The notes under the pieces are model-generated. The model saw only the letters and a program-made list of their open reading frames with translations. It made no database searches and was not told where the DNA came from. This document shows positions 33,943-41,483 of a stretch of DNA of 61,026 nucleotides, in pieces. Numbering within the stretch: position 1 is the first letter of the stretch; each line of letters opens with the position of its first letter. The DNA comes from JANYJA01 sp038229055 (GTDB lineage: Bacteria; Acidobacteriota; Terriglobia; Bryobacterales; Bryobacteraceae). The stretch is taken from NCBI GenBank assembly GCA_038229055.1, contig JBBROU010000011.1, positions 1 to 61,026 on the forward strand. Reading direction: 5' to 3'. The translations under genes were made by a program, and so were the position numbers.

Positions 33943-36465
33943 CTACCTTCCGTGATCCCGGTTTTGAGAGTGCCCATTGTTGCCGGCAGGTGCCGCGGGA
34001 GCACTATAAGAAGGGCGGCTAGGCGGCGCTGAATAGTGCGGTTGGCTGTAGCTCGGTTGGCTGTAGCTTGGGCGCGAATAGCCAGGCGCAGGCGCCGAGT
34101 ACGAAGGCCGGCTCGGCGCTGAGTAGCGCGGCTCGCTGTAGCTTGGGCGCGAATAGCTGGGCGCAGGCGGCGTATACGAGGGCCGGCTGGGGGGGGCCGA
34201 ATAGCCAGATGGCCGTGAATACTGGGACTGATCACGCTGCCGAACGATCGGGGGTGCAATCTCCAGAGGGCGGCTATACCCCACCCCGCTCTGAGCACCG
34301 AATCGCTGCCCATTAATGGGTTGGGAGCGCTGTGAGGGTAGCGGCGCAGCCTGCTGATATCGATTGTGGGGCTCCGGCAGGCTGTGGTTCTGAGGCGCTC
34401 CAAACCGGCTCCAACCCGACGAACCGTTGTCGCGCGGCGCGGCCGGTTGATACTGCGTCCGCGGCTGAGCTTGCGGCTGCGCCGTTTGGATCTGTGGCTG
34501 ATTTTGGGTTGGACTGCCGAACCTTCTCCAGGCAGAATTATCGCGAGCGACCGGCTGGCTTGGACGCGAATTTACCGATGGCTGCTGCGCCGGAGTCTGG
34601 TACTGGGGTCGGTATTGTGGCTGAGATTGCGGCTGGTACTGCGGCGCCTGGTATTGTGGCTGGGTGCCGGGTTGCCGGCTGGCCGGACTCGCCGGAACAC
34701 GGTCCGGAGTTCGGCCCGGTCCGCCAAAACGGCTCCAGCCGGACTGGTTCGGTTGCTGCGCTATGGCAGGCAATTGGGCATTCGGGTTGGTGGCGACTCC
34801 GCGATACCCCGCCCCGGACTGGTTCGGCGCAACTTGACCCGGCGTATTCATAGTCCCGCCGCGGACCGGATTCGCCTGGCGCCAGATGCCACTCTGCGAG
34901 GCGACGCCGCCGTTCGGAAGCCCGCGCGATGCTGAGTTAGATGCCGGTCCCATTACTGTCGGAGGAACCCGGGTATTCTGGTTTGCAATGATTTGTCGGC
35001 TCGTCTGCTGCAGATTTCGCTGCTGTTCGGCGAACGGTATGCGATTTACCGCTGGAGCCGGCGTATGCGTGAAAAACTGGTTGGGCTGCGAGAACTGCCC
35101 GCCATTGCCGCGCGCTATTAGGGTAGTTTGCCTGTCCGAATATCTAAGCGCATTGTTAGTCGGGGCGATCGGAACCACGCCGGTCACCAGGTTGGCTTGA
35201 CGAATTTGCTGCCCCCCTACGGCGATGCGATTGTTGAATCTTCCATTTGCAAAGTCCTGATAATTAACACCCGTTACACCGTTGGCAACGGTGGCGTTCC
35301 GATAGATATTTGTGATATTGGTGTTGTTTACGATGTTCACGTTATTGATGACAGTGTTGTTGTAACCGCCGCCATAATAGCCCCTTCCGTACCAGGGGCG
35401 ATACTGCTCAAACGGCGCAAGGGGCACCCAGCCGACGTTCCCGAACCCGAAACCAATCCCGATATCCAGACCGCCTCCGTACCCGCCTCCGAAACCAAAG
35501 AAGGCGACTAATGCGGGTCTCCAGAATTGGTGCTCATAGGGGCGCCCCGGATACCAGCACCACCCGTTCGAGCCGCTGAACCAGCTACCGTAGTGGTAAG
35601 GAGCCCAACCCCAAGGATCGTTGCTCACCCAAGTCCATCCGTAGTAATCTTCCCAAACCCACCGGCCCTCGCGATAAGGAGCCCAGCCGGCCTCTACTCT
35701 CGGAGCCCACACATTCCCATAGGTCGGATCCTGAACCCAGCGGCCGTAAGTATCGAGATCTTCAGCGCCGTAAATATCGCGGCTCACATAACGATTACTA
35801 TCGGAGCGCTCGAGAGTGCGGTCGCGTTGTTCGTTCCAGTTATCCCACTCGTCCAGCCTGTCCATCTCCACAATCTGGAATTCGACGTCGTTACCCGATC
35901 CGCGTGCGCGCAGAGTTCGGCCGGCAGGCAATCGTTCGACGCCCTGGGGGGTATAGATCTCGGCTTCTCCAGCACGCACCATGACCTGCGTTTCACCATC
36001 TTCCCCGACGTAGATGCGATAGTTGCCGCGCCGCATGGGCTTGACTGAAACCGATGGCGTGCTGATCTCGACTTGCGACCGGCCGTCCCGCAGAACGCTA
36101 AAAGTTGCCTCGCCGCGAGCCATTTCCATTTGAATGCGGTCGACGTCGAGGCCGGTCAGCCGGACTTCCGAATTGGAAGCGAGCCGCAAGCGGTTGGCGT
36201 AGTCGAACTGCACCTCCGCTCGCGAGCGCGGACCGGTGGATACCGAATCCTGCGCCATCAAAGGAGCGTTCACCGCGGCGGCAACATAGTCGCCGGAATC
36301 GGCGCGCCGCACCGCCACATCGCCATTCAAGAGGCTGATCCGCGCCACCCCGCGGCCCGGTTCGTAATCCTGAGCGGCCAATGGGCCTGAGGTCAAAAAT
36401 GCCGACCCCATCAAAACGGCCATAAGCCAAGGTGTTTGAAGAAAGGTTCTAGAATGTGGGAACAT
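33943..36465 (-). CDS. Secreted FecR-domain/DUF6600-like protein with long Pro/Gln/Ser/Tyr-rich tail
   Basis: An 840-residue exported protein from the ATG at 36465 (MFPHSRTFLQTPWL, signal peptide to about residue 31). About residues 35-190 form a FecR-like beta domain (VARISLLNGDVAVRRADSG, VEISTPSVSVKPMRRGNYRI). Residues about 220-330 carry Trp/Tyr repeats (GRWVWEDYYGWTWVSNDPWG, YHYGSWFSGSNGWCWYPG) of the DUF6600 type. A Gly/Tyr/Asn segment is followed by a low-complexity C-terminal half of over 400 residues rich in Pro, Gln, Ser, Tyr and Arg. It ends with near-repeats of SYSAPAPSYSRPSYSEP type and a GNNGHSQNRDHGR tail. It is probably an extracellular or surface protein; the function is unknown. 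Confidence 0.82.
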   Translation of the reverse strand: MFPHSRTFLQTPWLMAVLMGSAFLTSGPLAAQDYEPGRGVARISLLNGDVAVRRADSGDYVAAAVNAPLMAQDSVSTGPRSRAEVQFDYANRLRLASNSEVRLTGLDVDRIQMEMARGEATFSVLRDGRSQVEISTPSVSVKPMRRGNYRIYVGEDGETQVMVRAGEAEIYTPQGVERLPAGRTLRARGSGNDVEFQIVEMDRLDEWDNWNEQRDRTLERSDSNRYVSRDIYGAEDLDTYGRWVQDPTYGNVWAPRVEAGWAPYREGRWVWEDYYGWTWVSNDPWGWAPYHYGSWFSGSNGWCWYPGRPYEHQFWRPALVAFFGFGGGYGGGLDIGIGFGFGNVGWVPLAPFEQYRPWYGRGYYGGGYNNTVINNVNIVNNTNITNIYRNATVANGVTGVNYQDFANGRFNNRIAVGGQQIRQANLVTGVVPIAPTNNALRYSDRQTTLIARGNGGQFSQPNQFFTHTPAPAVNRIPFAEQQRNLQQTSRQIIANQNTRVPPTVMGPASNSASRGLPNGGVASQSGIWRQANPVRGGTMNTPGQVAPNQSGAGYRGVATNPNAQLPAIAQQPNQSGWSRFGGPGRTPDRVPASPASRQPGTQPQYQAPQYQPQSQPQYRPQYQTPAQQPSVNSRPSQPVARDNSAWRRFGSPTQNQPQIQTAQPQAQPRTQYQPAAPRDNGSSGWSRFGAPQNHSLPEPHNRYQQAAPLPSQRSQPINGQRFGAQSGVGYSRPLEIAPPIVRQRDQSQYSRPSGYSAPPSRPSYTPPAPSYSRPSYSEPRYSAPSRPSYSAPAPGYSRPSYSQPSYSQPHYSAPPSRPSYSAPAAPAGNNGHSQNRDHGR

Positions 36466-36635
36466 GACTGTCAACTCCAGCCAATCATGCTGCAGCGCAA
36501 CGGCCATTTGATAACCGGCTCAGTTTCAGTTACATAGGCTCTAATGTCAGTGCGGCGCGATGGCTGAAAACCACCACCCCGGCCACATTCAATCGCTTGC
36601 TATACTCAACCCCATCCACCCGCCGATCACCACCG

Positions 36636-38498
36636 ATGAGCCGATATCTCCTCCTCTTGACTGCCCTGCTCCCGATGACAACCTCCGCCTCAGCCCCTGA
36701 ACCGATCCGGTACACGGTACGTTTTCCGGCTCCCCAGACACATTATGCCGAGGTCACCGCCGATCTCCCGACCGGTGGCGAAAAATCCATCGATCTGTTT
36801 ATGGCCGTTTGGACTCCGGGATCCTATCTGGTGCGCGAATACGCGCGCAACGTCGAGGGGATTTCTGCGCTCGGCCATGGCGGAACTCCCCTCGGCGTAG
36901 AGAAAACGCGGAAGAATCGCTGGCGGGTTTGGACGCAAGGTGCCGCCCGAGTTTCCGTTCGATATCGCGTTTACTGCCATGAAATGACAGTCCGCACGAA
37001 CTGGGTGGACGAAAACTTCGCGCTTCTGAACGGCGCGCCCACGTTCATCACGCTGGCCGATAGAGTCGCTCGACGGCATGAAGTAACGCTTGAACTCCCC
37101 TCAGGATGGCGCTTGTCGCAAAGTGGTTTAGCGATGCTCCACGCAAACGTTTATACGTCGCCGGACTACGGGACGCTAGTCGATTCTCCGATACTCGCCG
37201 GCAGCCCCGCCGTCTATCCTTTCGCGGTCGACGGCAAGCAGCACCTGCTAGTCAACCAAGGTGAAGGCGGAGTCTGGGACGGGCCGCGCTCGGCACGGGA
37301 CGTTGAAACCATCGTGCATGAATACCGCCGCATGTGGGGCAATCTTCCTTATGACAAGTACGTTTTTCTGAATTTGATCACGGAATCGGGCGGCGGCCTC
37401 GAGCATAAGAATTCTTTCGTCATCATGACCAGCCGTTACGCTTCCCGAACGCGCTTGAGCTATCTCGGTTTCCTAATCTTGGTCAGCCACGAATACTTTC
37501 ATCTCTGGAACGTGAAACGCCTGCGGCCGTTGGAATTGGGTCCGTTCGATTACGAAAACGAGGTCTACACGAGGAGCCTTTGGGTCTCGGAAGGCTTTAC
37601 CGACTACTACGGACTGCTTGCGGTCAGGCGCGCCGGCTTGTGTACCAACGACGAGTACCTGGGCGCCGGCAGCCCAACCGAGACGACCGGCAGTTCCCTG
37701 TCCCGGCTCATCGAAGACCTGCAAACGACTCCAGGCCGCCTCGAGCAGCCGATCGAAATGGCATCATACGACGCCTGGATCAAATTCTACCGGCCTGACG
37801 AAAACAGCAAGAACACCGGCATCAGCTACTACACCAAGGGCGCGGTGATCGCCTGGCTTCTTGACGCCAGGATACGCAAAACCACCAACGGCGCGAAAAC
37901 GCTCGATGACCTCATGCAGCTCGCTTACGACCGCTACTCCGGAGCGGTAGGCTTCACATCCGCCGAATTCCGCAAGACCGCCGGCGAAGTGGCCGGTGCC
38001 GACCTGGGCGCGTGGTTCACTACGGTTCTCGACACCGCTAAGGAGCTCGATTACACCGAAGCGCTTGACTGGTTTGGACTCCGTTTCAAGAAACCCGAGC
38101 CTCCGAAAAACGGTGCGGCGCCGAAATCGACTCTCGGTGTCGTAACGCGCGTGGACAATGGCCGGCTGATCGTGGCCCAAGTTCCTCGCGACACCGCTGC
38201 CTTCGACGGAGGCTTCAGCGCCGACGACGAGATCCTTGCAATCGACGACTATCGCGTCTATCCCGAGCAGTGGGCCCAACGCATGGAGCAGTATCATCCG
38301 GGGGACAAGATCACCGTGCTGATTGCGAGGCGCGACAAGCTGGTGCGTCTGGACGCGACGCTGCAGCCCGATCCCGCGCGCGTCTGGCAATTGGAAGTAA
38401 ACCCCGCCGCCACGCCGGATCAAAAGCAGCACCTGCAAGCGTGGCTCGGCTCGTCTATCGGGCCGGCTACCGCGCCATCCGCCAGCCCGACACATTAG
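36636..38498 (+). CDS. Exported M61-family (glycyl aminopeptidase-like) metallopeptidase with PDZ domain
   Basis: A 620-residue exported peptidase. I start at 36636 (MSRYLLLLTALLPMTTSASA, a good signal peptide); the ORF is open from 36597. An N-terminal beta-rich domain (RYTVRFPAPQTHYAEVTADL) is followed by the thermolysin-like domain with HEYFH at 285-289 in VSHEYFHLWNVKRLRP, a Glu ligand in LWVSEGFTDYYG, and a PDZ domain near the C-terminus (DTAAFDGGFSADDEILAIDD). M61 peptidases prefer N-terminal Gly or Ala. The 3' end overlaps the convergent cytochrome gene by 32 bases. Confidence 0.92.
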   Translation: MSRYLLLLTALLPMTTSASAPEPIRYTVRFPAPQTHYAEVTADLPTGGEKSIDLFMAVWTPGSYLVREYARNVEGISALGHGGTPLGVEKTRKNRWRVWTQGAARVSVRYRVYCHEMTVRTNWVDENFALLNGAPTFITLADRVARRHEVTLELPSGWRLSQSGLAMLHANVYTSPDYGTLVDSPILAGSPAVYPFAVDGKQHLLVNQGEGGVWDGPRSARDVETIVHEYRRMWGNLPYDKYVFLNLITESGGGLEHKNSFVIMTSRYASRTRLSYLGFLILVSHEYFHLWNVKRLRPLELGPFDYENEVYTRSLWVSEGFTDYYGLLAVRRAGLCTNDEYLGAGSPTETTGSSLSRLIEDLQTTPGRLEQPIEMASYDAWIKFYRPDENSKNTGISYYTKGAVIAWLLDARIRKTTNGAKTLDDLMQLAYDRYSGAVGFTSAEFRKTAGEVAGADLGAWFTTVLDTAKELDYTEALDWFGLRFKKPEPPKNGAAPKSTLGVVTRVDNGRLIVAQVPRDTAAFDGGFSADDEILAIDDYRVYPEQWAQRMEQYHPGDKITVLIARRDKLVRLDATLQPDPARVWQLEVNPAATPDQKQHLQAWLGSSIGPATAPSASPTH

Positions 38499-39666
38499 GC
38501 CAGCGCTGCAACTCCTCCGCCGCCCACGCGTTCGTCTTCCCCTTATGACACGTCACGCAAGCGTTCGGAATCTGAAATTTCTCGCTGAGAGCCGGCGTTA
38601 TGAATCGGAAGGTGTGGCTGCGGACGTTTAGGTCGGCGATGGTCTGCGCAATCGCCGGCATGTGGCACGCGGCGCACTCGCTGCCAGCGCTTCCACTCTT
38701 GTGATGCGTATGCTCCGCGAGCGCTCCGCGCGGACCGTTGGGCGACTGCGGCCCGTGGCACGTCAGGCACATCCCGTTGCCCGGGCGCACCAGATCCGCG
38801 GCGTATTGCGTCCCGTGAACGTCGTGGCACTGGAAACACTTCACGCCGCGCGTGTGCATCACGCTCTGAACGAAATCATTGCCCTGCATCCGGTTCTTGT
38901 GCGCGGATGCATCCGCGAAGTGCGTGAAAGTGGTCTCGCCCAGCTTGTGCTCTTCCAGTTTCCAGACGTCGCTTAGCTTTTGACCCGGCTGGAATCCTAC
39001 CGGCCAGTCGTAATATTTTCCTTCGATGGGATTCGCTTTCGGCTGCCCTTGCGAGTGGCACTGGATGCACACGTCGTTAGCGCGCACAAAATCGAGCCGC
39101 CCGGGGTTCACGATGTTGTCGCGGGAAGGATGCGCAACATGCGCCGCGCCCGCGCCATGGCACTTCTCACACCCTACGTTCCACTCCGTCACCCGCTTGG
39201 TCTGAATGTTGTAATTCACCGAGTGGCACCCATCGCAGAGCGGTCCGGTGGGGCGCTGCATCTGGTCGGCGGGATAGTGCGGCACCCACCAGTCCGTGCC
39301 GGGCTTCACGTAATATGGCCGCCACACTGCATTGCGCACATCCCATTGCGCCGGAAGCACGAAATAATCCGAGCCCGATTTCGCAAAATATCGCTGCTTC
39401 CATTTGCTGCCGTAGGTGAAAACGATATCTTCCTTGCGGAACGAGACGGCCGGATTCGGCTTGGAGAAATCCCCCAGAATGGCTTCGGGATGCGCTTTCA
39501 CGTCCTGCAGAATATTCGCCATGAGCGTTTTGCGCCAGCGCTCGTACGTAGCCGCGTGGCAGGTGGCGCAGGCTTGCGATCCGGTAAACGCCGCGGTTTG
39601 CGCGCGCAGCAGCGGAATAAAGGAAACCGCCCCGAGGACCGTCAACCTGAAGGCGCGGCAACGCAT
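38467..39666 (-). CDS. Periplasmic octahaem c-type cytochrome
   Basis: A 399-residue exported protein with a signal peptide (MRCRAFRLTVLGAVSFIPLLRA). It carries eight CxxCH haem-binding motifs: CATCH, CDGCH, CEKCH, CIQCH, CFQCH, CLTCH, CAACH and CVTCH, with additional histidines (HFADASAHKNRM, AEHTHHKSGSAG) as distal ligands. The arrangement fits the multihaem cytochrome/doubled CXXCH families found in acidobacteria. The N-terminal motif in GSQACATCHAATYERW resembles cytochrome c554-type proteins. There are no reductase genes next to it, so the electron partner is unknown. It starts 27 bases from the end of the AhpD-like gene and could be co-transcribed with it. Confidence 0.9.
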   Translation of the reverse strand: MRCRAFRLTVLGAVSFIPLLRAQTAAFTGSQACATCHAATYERWRKTLMANILQDVKAHPEAILGDFSKPNPAVSFRKEDIVFTYGSKWKQRYFAKSGSDYFVLPAQWDVRNAVWRPYYVKPGTDWWVPHYPADQMQRPTGPLCDGCHSVNYNIQTKRVTEWNVGCEKCHGAGAAHVAHPSRDNIVNPGRLDFVRANDVCIQCHSQGQPKANPIEGKYYDWPVGFQPGQKLSDVWKLEEHKLGETTFTHFADASAHKNRMQGNDFVQSVMHTRGVKCFQCHDVHGTQYAADLVRPGNGMCLTCHGPQSPNGPRGALAEHTHHKSGSAGSECAACHMPAIAQTIADLNVRSHTFRFITPALSEKFQIPNACVTCHKGKTNAWAAEELQRWPNVSGWRMAR

Positions 39667-39693
39667 GGTTGCCTATTCTAACTCACGGCAGCT

Positions 39694-40332
39694 TTACTTC
39701 CTGACATAGCCCATACTGGCCGACCGTTTCCCGCCCATCCGGTGGGCCTCGTCGGAGAGCGCATGAACGCCGCTGGCGTCGATCCAGCGGTTGTAGAAGT
39801 TGAACAGCGCGCACACCGTAATGGCGTAGTAGATGGCTTCGTCGCTGTAACCGGCAGCTTGCAGCGGCGCCATGTCTTCCGCCGTAATGCGGTGCGCGTT
39901 GTGATTCACCTTATCCACGAACCGGAACAACTCCTTTTCCCTGGCAGCGAGAGCCGACGACTCGAGATCTTTCAAAACGCCCGCCACGAATTCTTCGCCG
40001 GTCATCGAACCGGTAGCTTTTTCGTTCTCCAGAATGACTGCCGCGACCGCGGCATGGGATTTGGTTCAAAACGGGCAATGATTGCGCGCCGATGTGTAGG
40101 CCGCGATCAACTCCCGCGTGCCGGCGCTTATCGGGCCAGGCTCACGCATCATGTCCTGCGTGAAGCGCGCCAAATGATTCGTGGTCTGCGGCTTGAACGC
40201 GAACATGTGCCAGATCTGCGGATACTCCGTGCCGGCGGCCCGCATCATGCGCACGCTGTCCAGATAAGAACTCGGCTCGTCGTGATTTTCGACATCGGGG
40301 AGAAACATCGGTTCCATTTTCAATTCGCTCAT
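39694..40332 (-). CDS. AhpD-like peroxidase-related selenoprotein (in-frame UGA as Sec)
   Basis: Two minus-strand frames that look like separate ORFs (40066-40332 and 39694-40005) are in the same frame and joined by one TGA at 40068-40066. Reading TGA as Sec gives a 212-residue carboxymuconolactone-decarboxylase/AhpD-family protein: TRELIAAYTSARNHCPF-U-TKSHAAVAAVILENE, so the redox CxxC becomes CxxU with Sec at residue 89. The protein is otherwise complete, and the part after the UGA (ELFRFVDKVNHNAHRI, DEAIYYAITVCALFNFYNRW) is normal for peroxidase-related enzymes. A hairpin with a GGUC apical loop follows at the right distance. The start ATG at 40332 is favoured; a TTG at 40368 is also in frame. 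Likely role: thiol- or selenol-dependent peroxide reduction. Confidence 0.82.
40032..40068 (-). promoter_or_regulatory. Candidate bacterial SECIS element downstream of the UGA
   Basis: On the minus strand the UGA (40068-40066) is followed by a 6-bp stem TGCCGC/GCGGCA (40054-40049 and 40044-40039) with the four-base loop GGTC. The loop starts 21 bases from the U of UGA. The E. coli fdhF SECIS has a GGUC apical loop at almost the same distance, with its G residues contacted by SelB. The match in loop sequence and spacing supports true selenocysteine insertion. Confidence 0.7.
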
Positions 40333-40383
40333 TGGGTTGTCGGCTCCACTTAGAAGATTACCTTTCAAAGCAAACTACTGCCT

Positions 40384-40650
40384 CGAATGCCGCATGGCCC
40401 GACTTGCAGGCCGCCCGCTTAAGTGGGTTCAGTTTAACTCATATCCGCGTGCTCGGTGAGGGCGGCGCGCTCTCGCGTTGCCATCAAGATGTGCTTTCCG
40501 TGCAAGGCGTCGAATTCGTCGCGCTCCTTAAAGGCATCAACGCCGTACGATATCAAGGTATTCGCGAAGCAGAAGCCGCCGTGCCCCGGCGACGCCGGTT
40601 ATAAGCTGATGGCGGACGCTATCGATCCCGCGATTTTCAAGCGCCCTTGA
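40384..40650 (+). pseudogene. Decayed second SGNH/GDSL hydrolase
   Basis: Plus-strand fragments of an SGNH esterase are visible: NAAWPDLQAARL and then RCHQDVLSVQGVEFVALLKG in one frame, where intact relatives carry a block-III GIND motif and this copy reads GINAV. After a frame change comes PGDAGYKLMADAIDPAIFKR, the C-terminal helix that follows the catalytic His in these enzymes. The GDSL block is missing and the frames do not join, so the gene is broken. It runs tail to tail into the CHAD gene (overlap from 40637). Confidence 0.6.
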
Positions 40651-41092
40651 CTCGCATTTTCTCGACGTACTGCAGCCAGCTCGCCTCGGCTCCGGGCTTG
40701 TCGAATTCACTTTTCCAGTAAGCCTGAAATTCTTTCGACTTCTTCCTCTCGCGCTTGTCGAAGAACCCTGCCGCTCGTTTCAGGGCCCTGGCGCTCAACA
40801 ACCCGCGCACGGTTACGCAATCGTTGATATCGCCGAGCGCATTTTGGATGGGACGGAGCCCGTCCAGCCACTTGCCAAACGGCGGTCCGCTCGCGCCGCG
40901 AAATAACTCGAGAGTGTAGCGAATCCGTTTGGTCTTCAAACGAAAGCGGTGCAGTTCCTCACCCGATTTGCCGCGCGCCGCGGCTTTGCGTCCGGCTTCG
41001 TAATATTCGGCAATCATCGCCGGCAGAATCGCGCGCACGTTCGCGGCCACGGTTTCGCCCGGCATCCACGAGGCTTGCTTGCTCTTAGACAT
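40637..41092 (-). CDS. C-terminal half of a split CHAD domain
   Basis: A 151-residue protein matching the second helical bundle of a CHAD (conserved histidine alpha-helical) domain: ELHRFRLKTKRIRYTLELF (about 46-64) carries the conserved His and basic residues, and GLRPIQNALGDINDC follows. CHAD domains bind inorganic polyphosphate with these basic surfaces. Its ATG overlaps the end of the N-terminal half by eight bases (ATGTCTAA), so the two chains are probably made together and assemble. Alternatively the gap is a frameshift in a single 280-residue CHAD gene. Residues beyond about 115 are Lys/Glu rich (KRERKKSKEFQAYWKSEF). Confidence 0.8.
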   Translation of the reverse strand: MSKSKQASWMPGETVAANVRAILPAMIAEYYEAGRKAAARGKSGEELHRFRLKTKRIRYTLELFRGASGPPFGKWLDGLRPIQNALGDINDCVTVRGLLSARALKRAAGFFDKRERKKSKEFQAYWKSEFDKPGAEASWLQYVEKMRVKGA

Positions 41093-41483
41093 TCAAATCC
41101 TCGCGCCACTTCTGCGTTAGCTCGTGCCGGTTCCACATCCGCAGCATATCCATCAGATTTTCCCTCGCCTTGCGGCGCTCGACTTCCAGCCCTTCCTCAA
41201 CGGTCATCTCGGCCTTCTGTAACAATGCAACGGCAATGTCGCGGTTGCGCACCTCAGCGGCAAGCTTCATCACGTCCTTCAGATGCGCACGAACTTTTTT
41301 CGCCCGCCCCTTCGGGAAAAAATCTTCGAACTCCCGCAGGCACTCGCTGAGCCTCCGTATGCCTACGCGCAAATCGTGAATCGCCTCCGCCGTGCCGAGT
41401 TGCGCCGCATCGTGCGCCAGAAACGCCAACCTCCGCAACAGCGTTGAGGACTGCGTCCGCACGAACTTCTGCATGTCATTCAT
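41085..41483 (-). CDS. N-terminal half of a split CHAD domain
   Basis: A 132-residue protein matching the first helical bundle of CHAD proteins: EAIHDLRVGIRRLSECLREF (about 34-53) carries the conserved His-x-x-Arg-x(3)-Arg pattern, and HLKDVMKLAAEVRNRDIAV follows. With the next gene it would rebuild a full-length polyphosphate-binding CHAD domain. Its ATG overlaps the ppx stop (ATGA at 41480-41483), so it is translated from the exopolyphosphatase mRNA. The functional link to polyphosphate is thus supported by both domain and operon. Confidence 0.82.
   Translation of the reverse strand: MNDMQKFVRTQSSTLLRRLAFLAHDAAQLGTAEAIHDLRVGIRRLSECLREFEDFFPKGRAKKVRAHLKDVMKLAAEVRNRDIAVALLQKAEMTVEEGLEVERRKARENLMDMLRMWNRHELTQKWREDLNV

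Noticed and set aside
33950..34200. Short DNA repeats near 34 kb as a tandem satellite
   Set aside because: They encode the low-complexity Ser/Tyr/Pro tail of the FecR/DUF6600-like protein.
40066..40068. Nonsense mutation making the AhpD-like gene a pseudogene
   Set aside because: The stop is a TGA exactly at the redox Cys position, followed by a SECIS-like hairpin with a GGUC loop, and the rest of the gene shows no decay.
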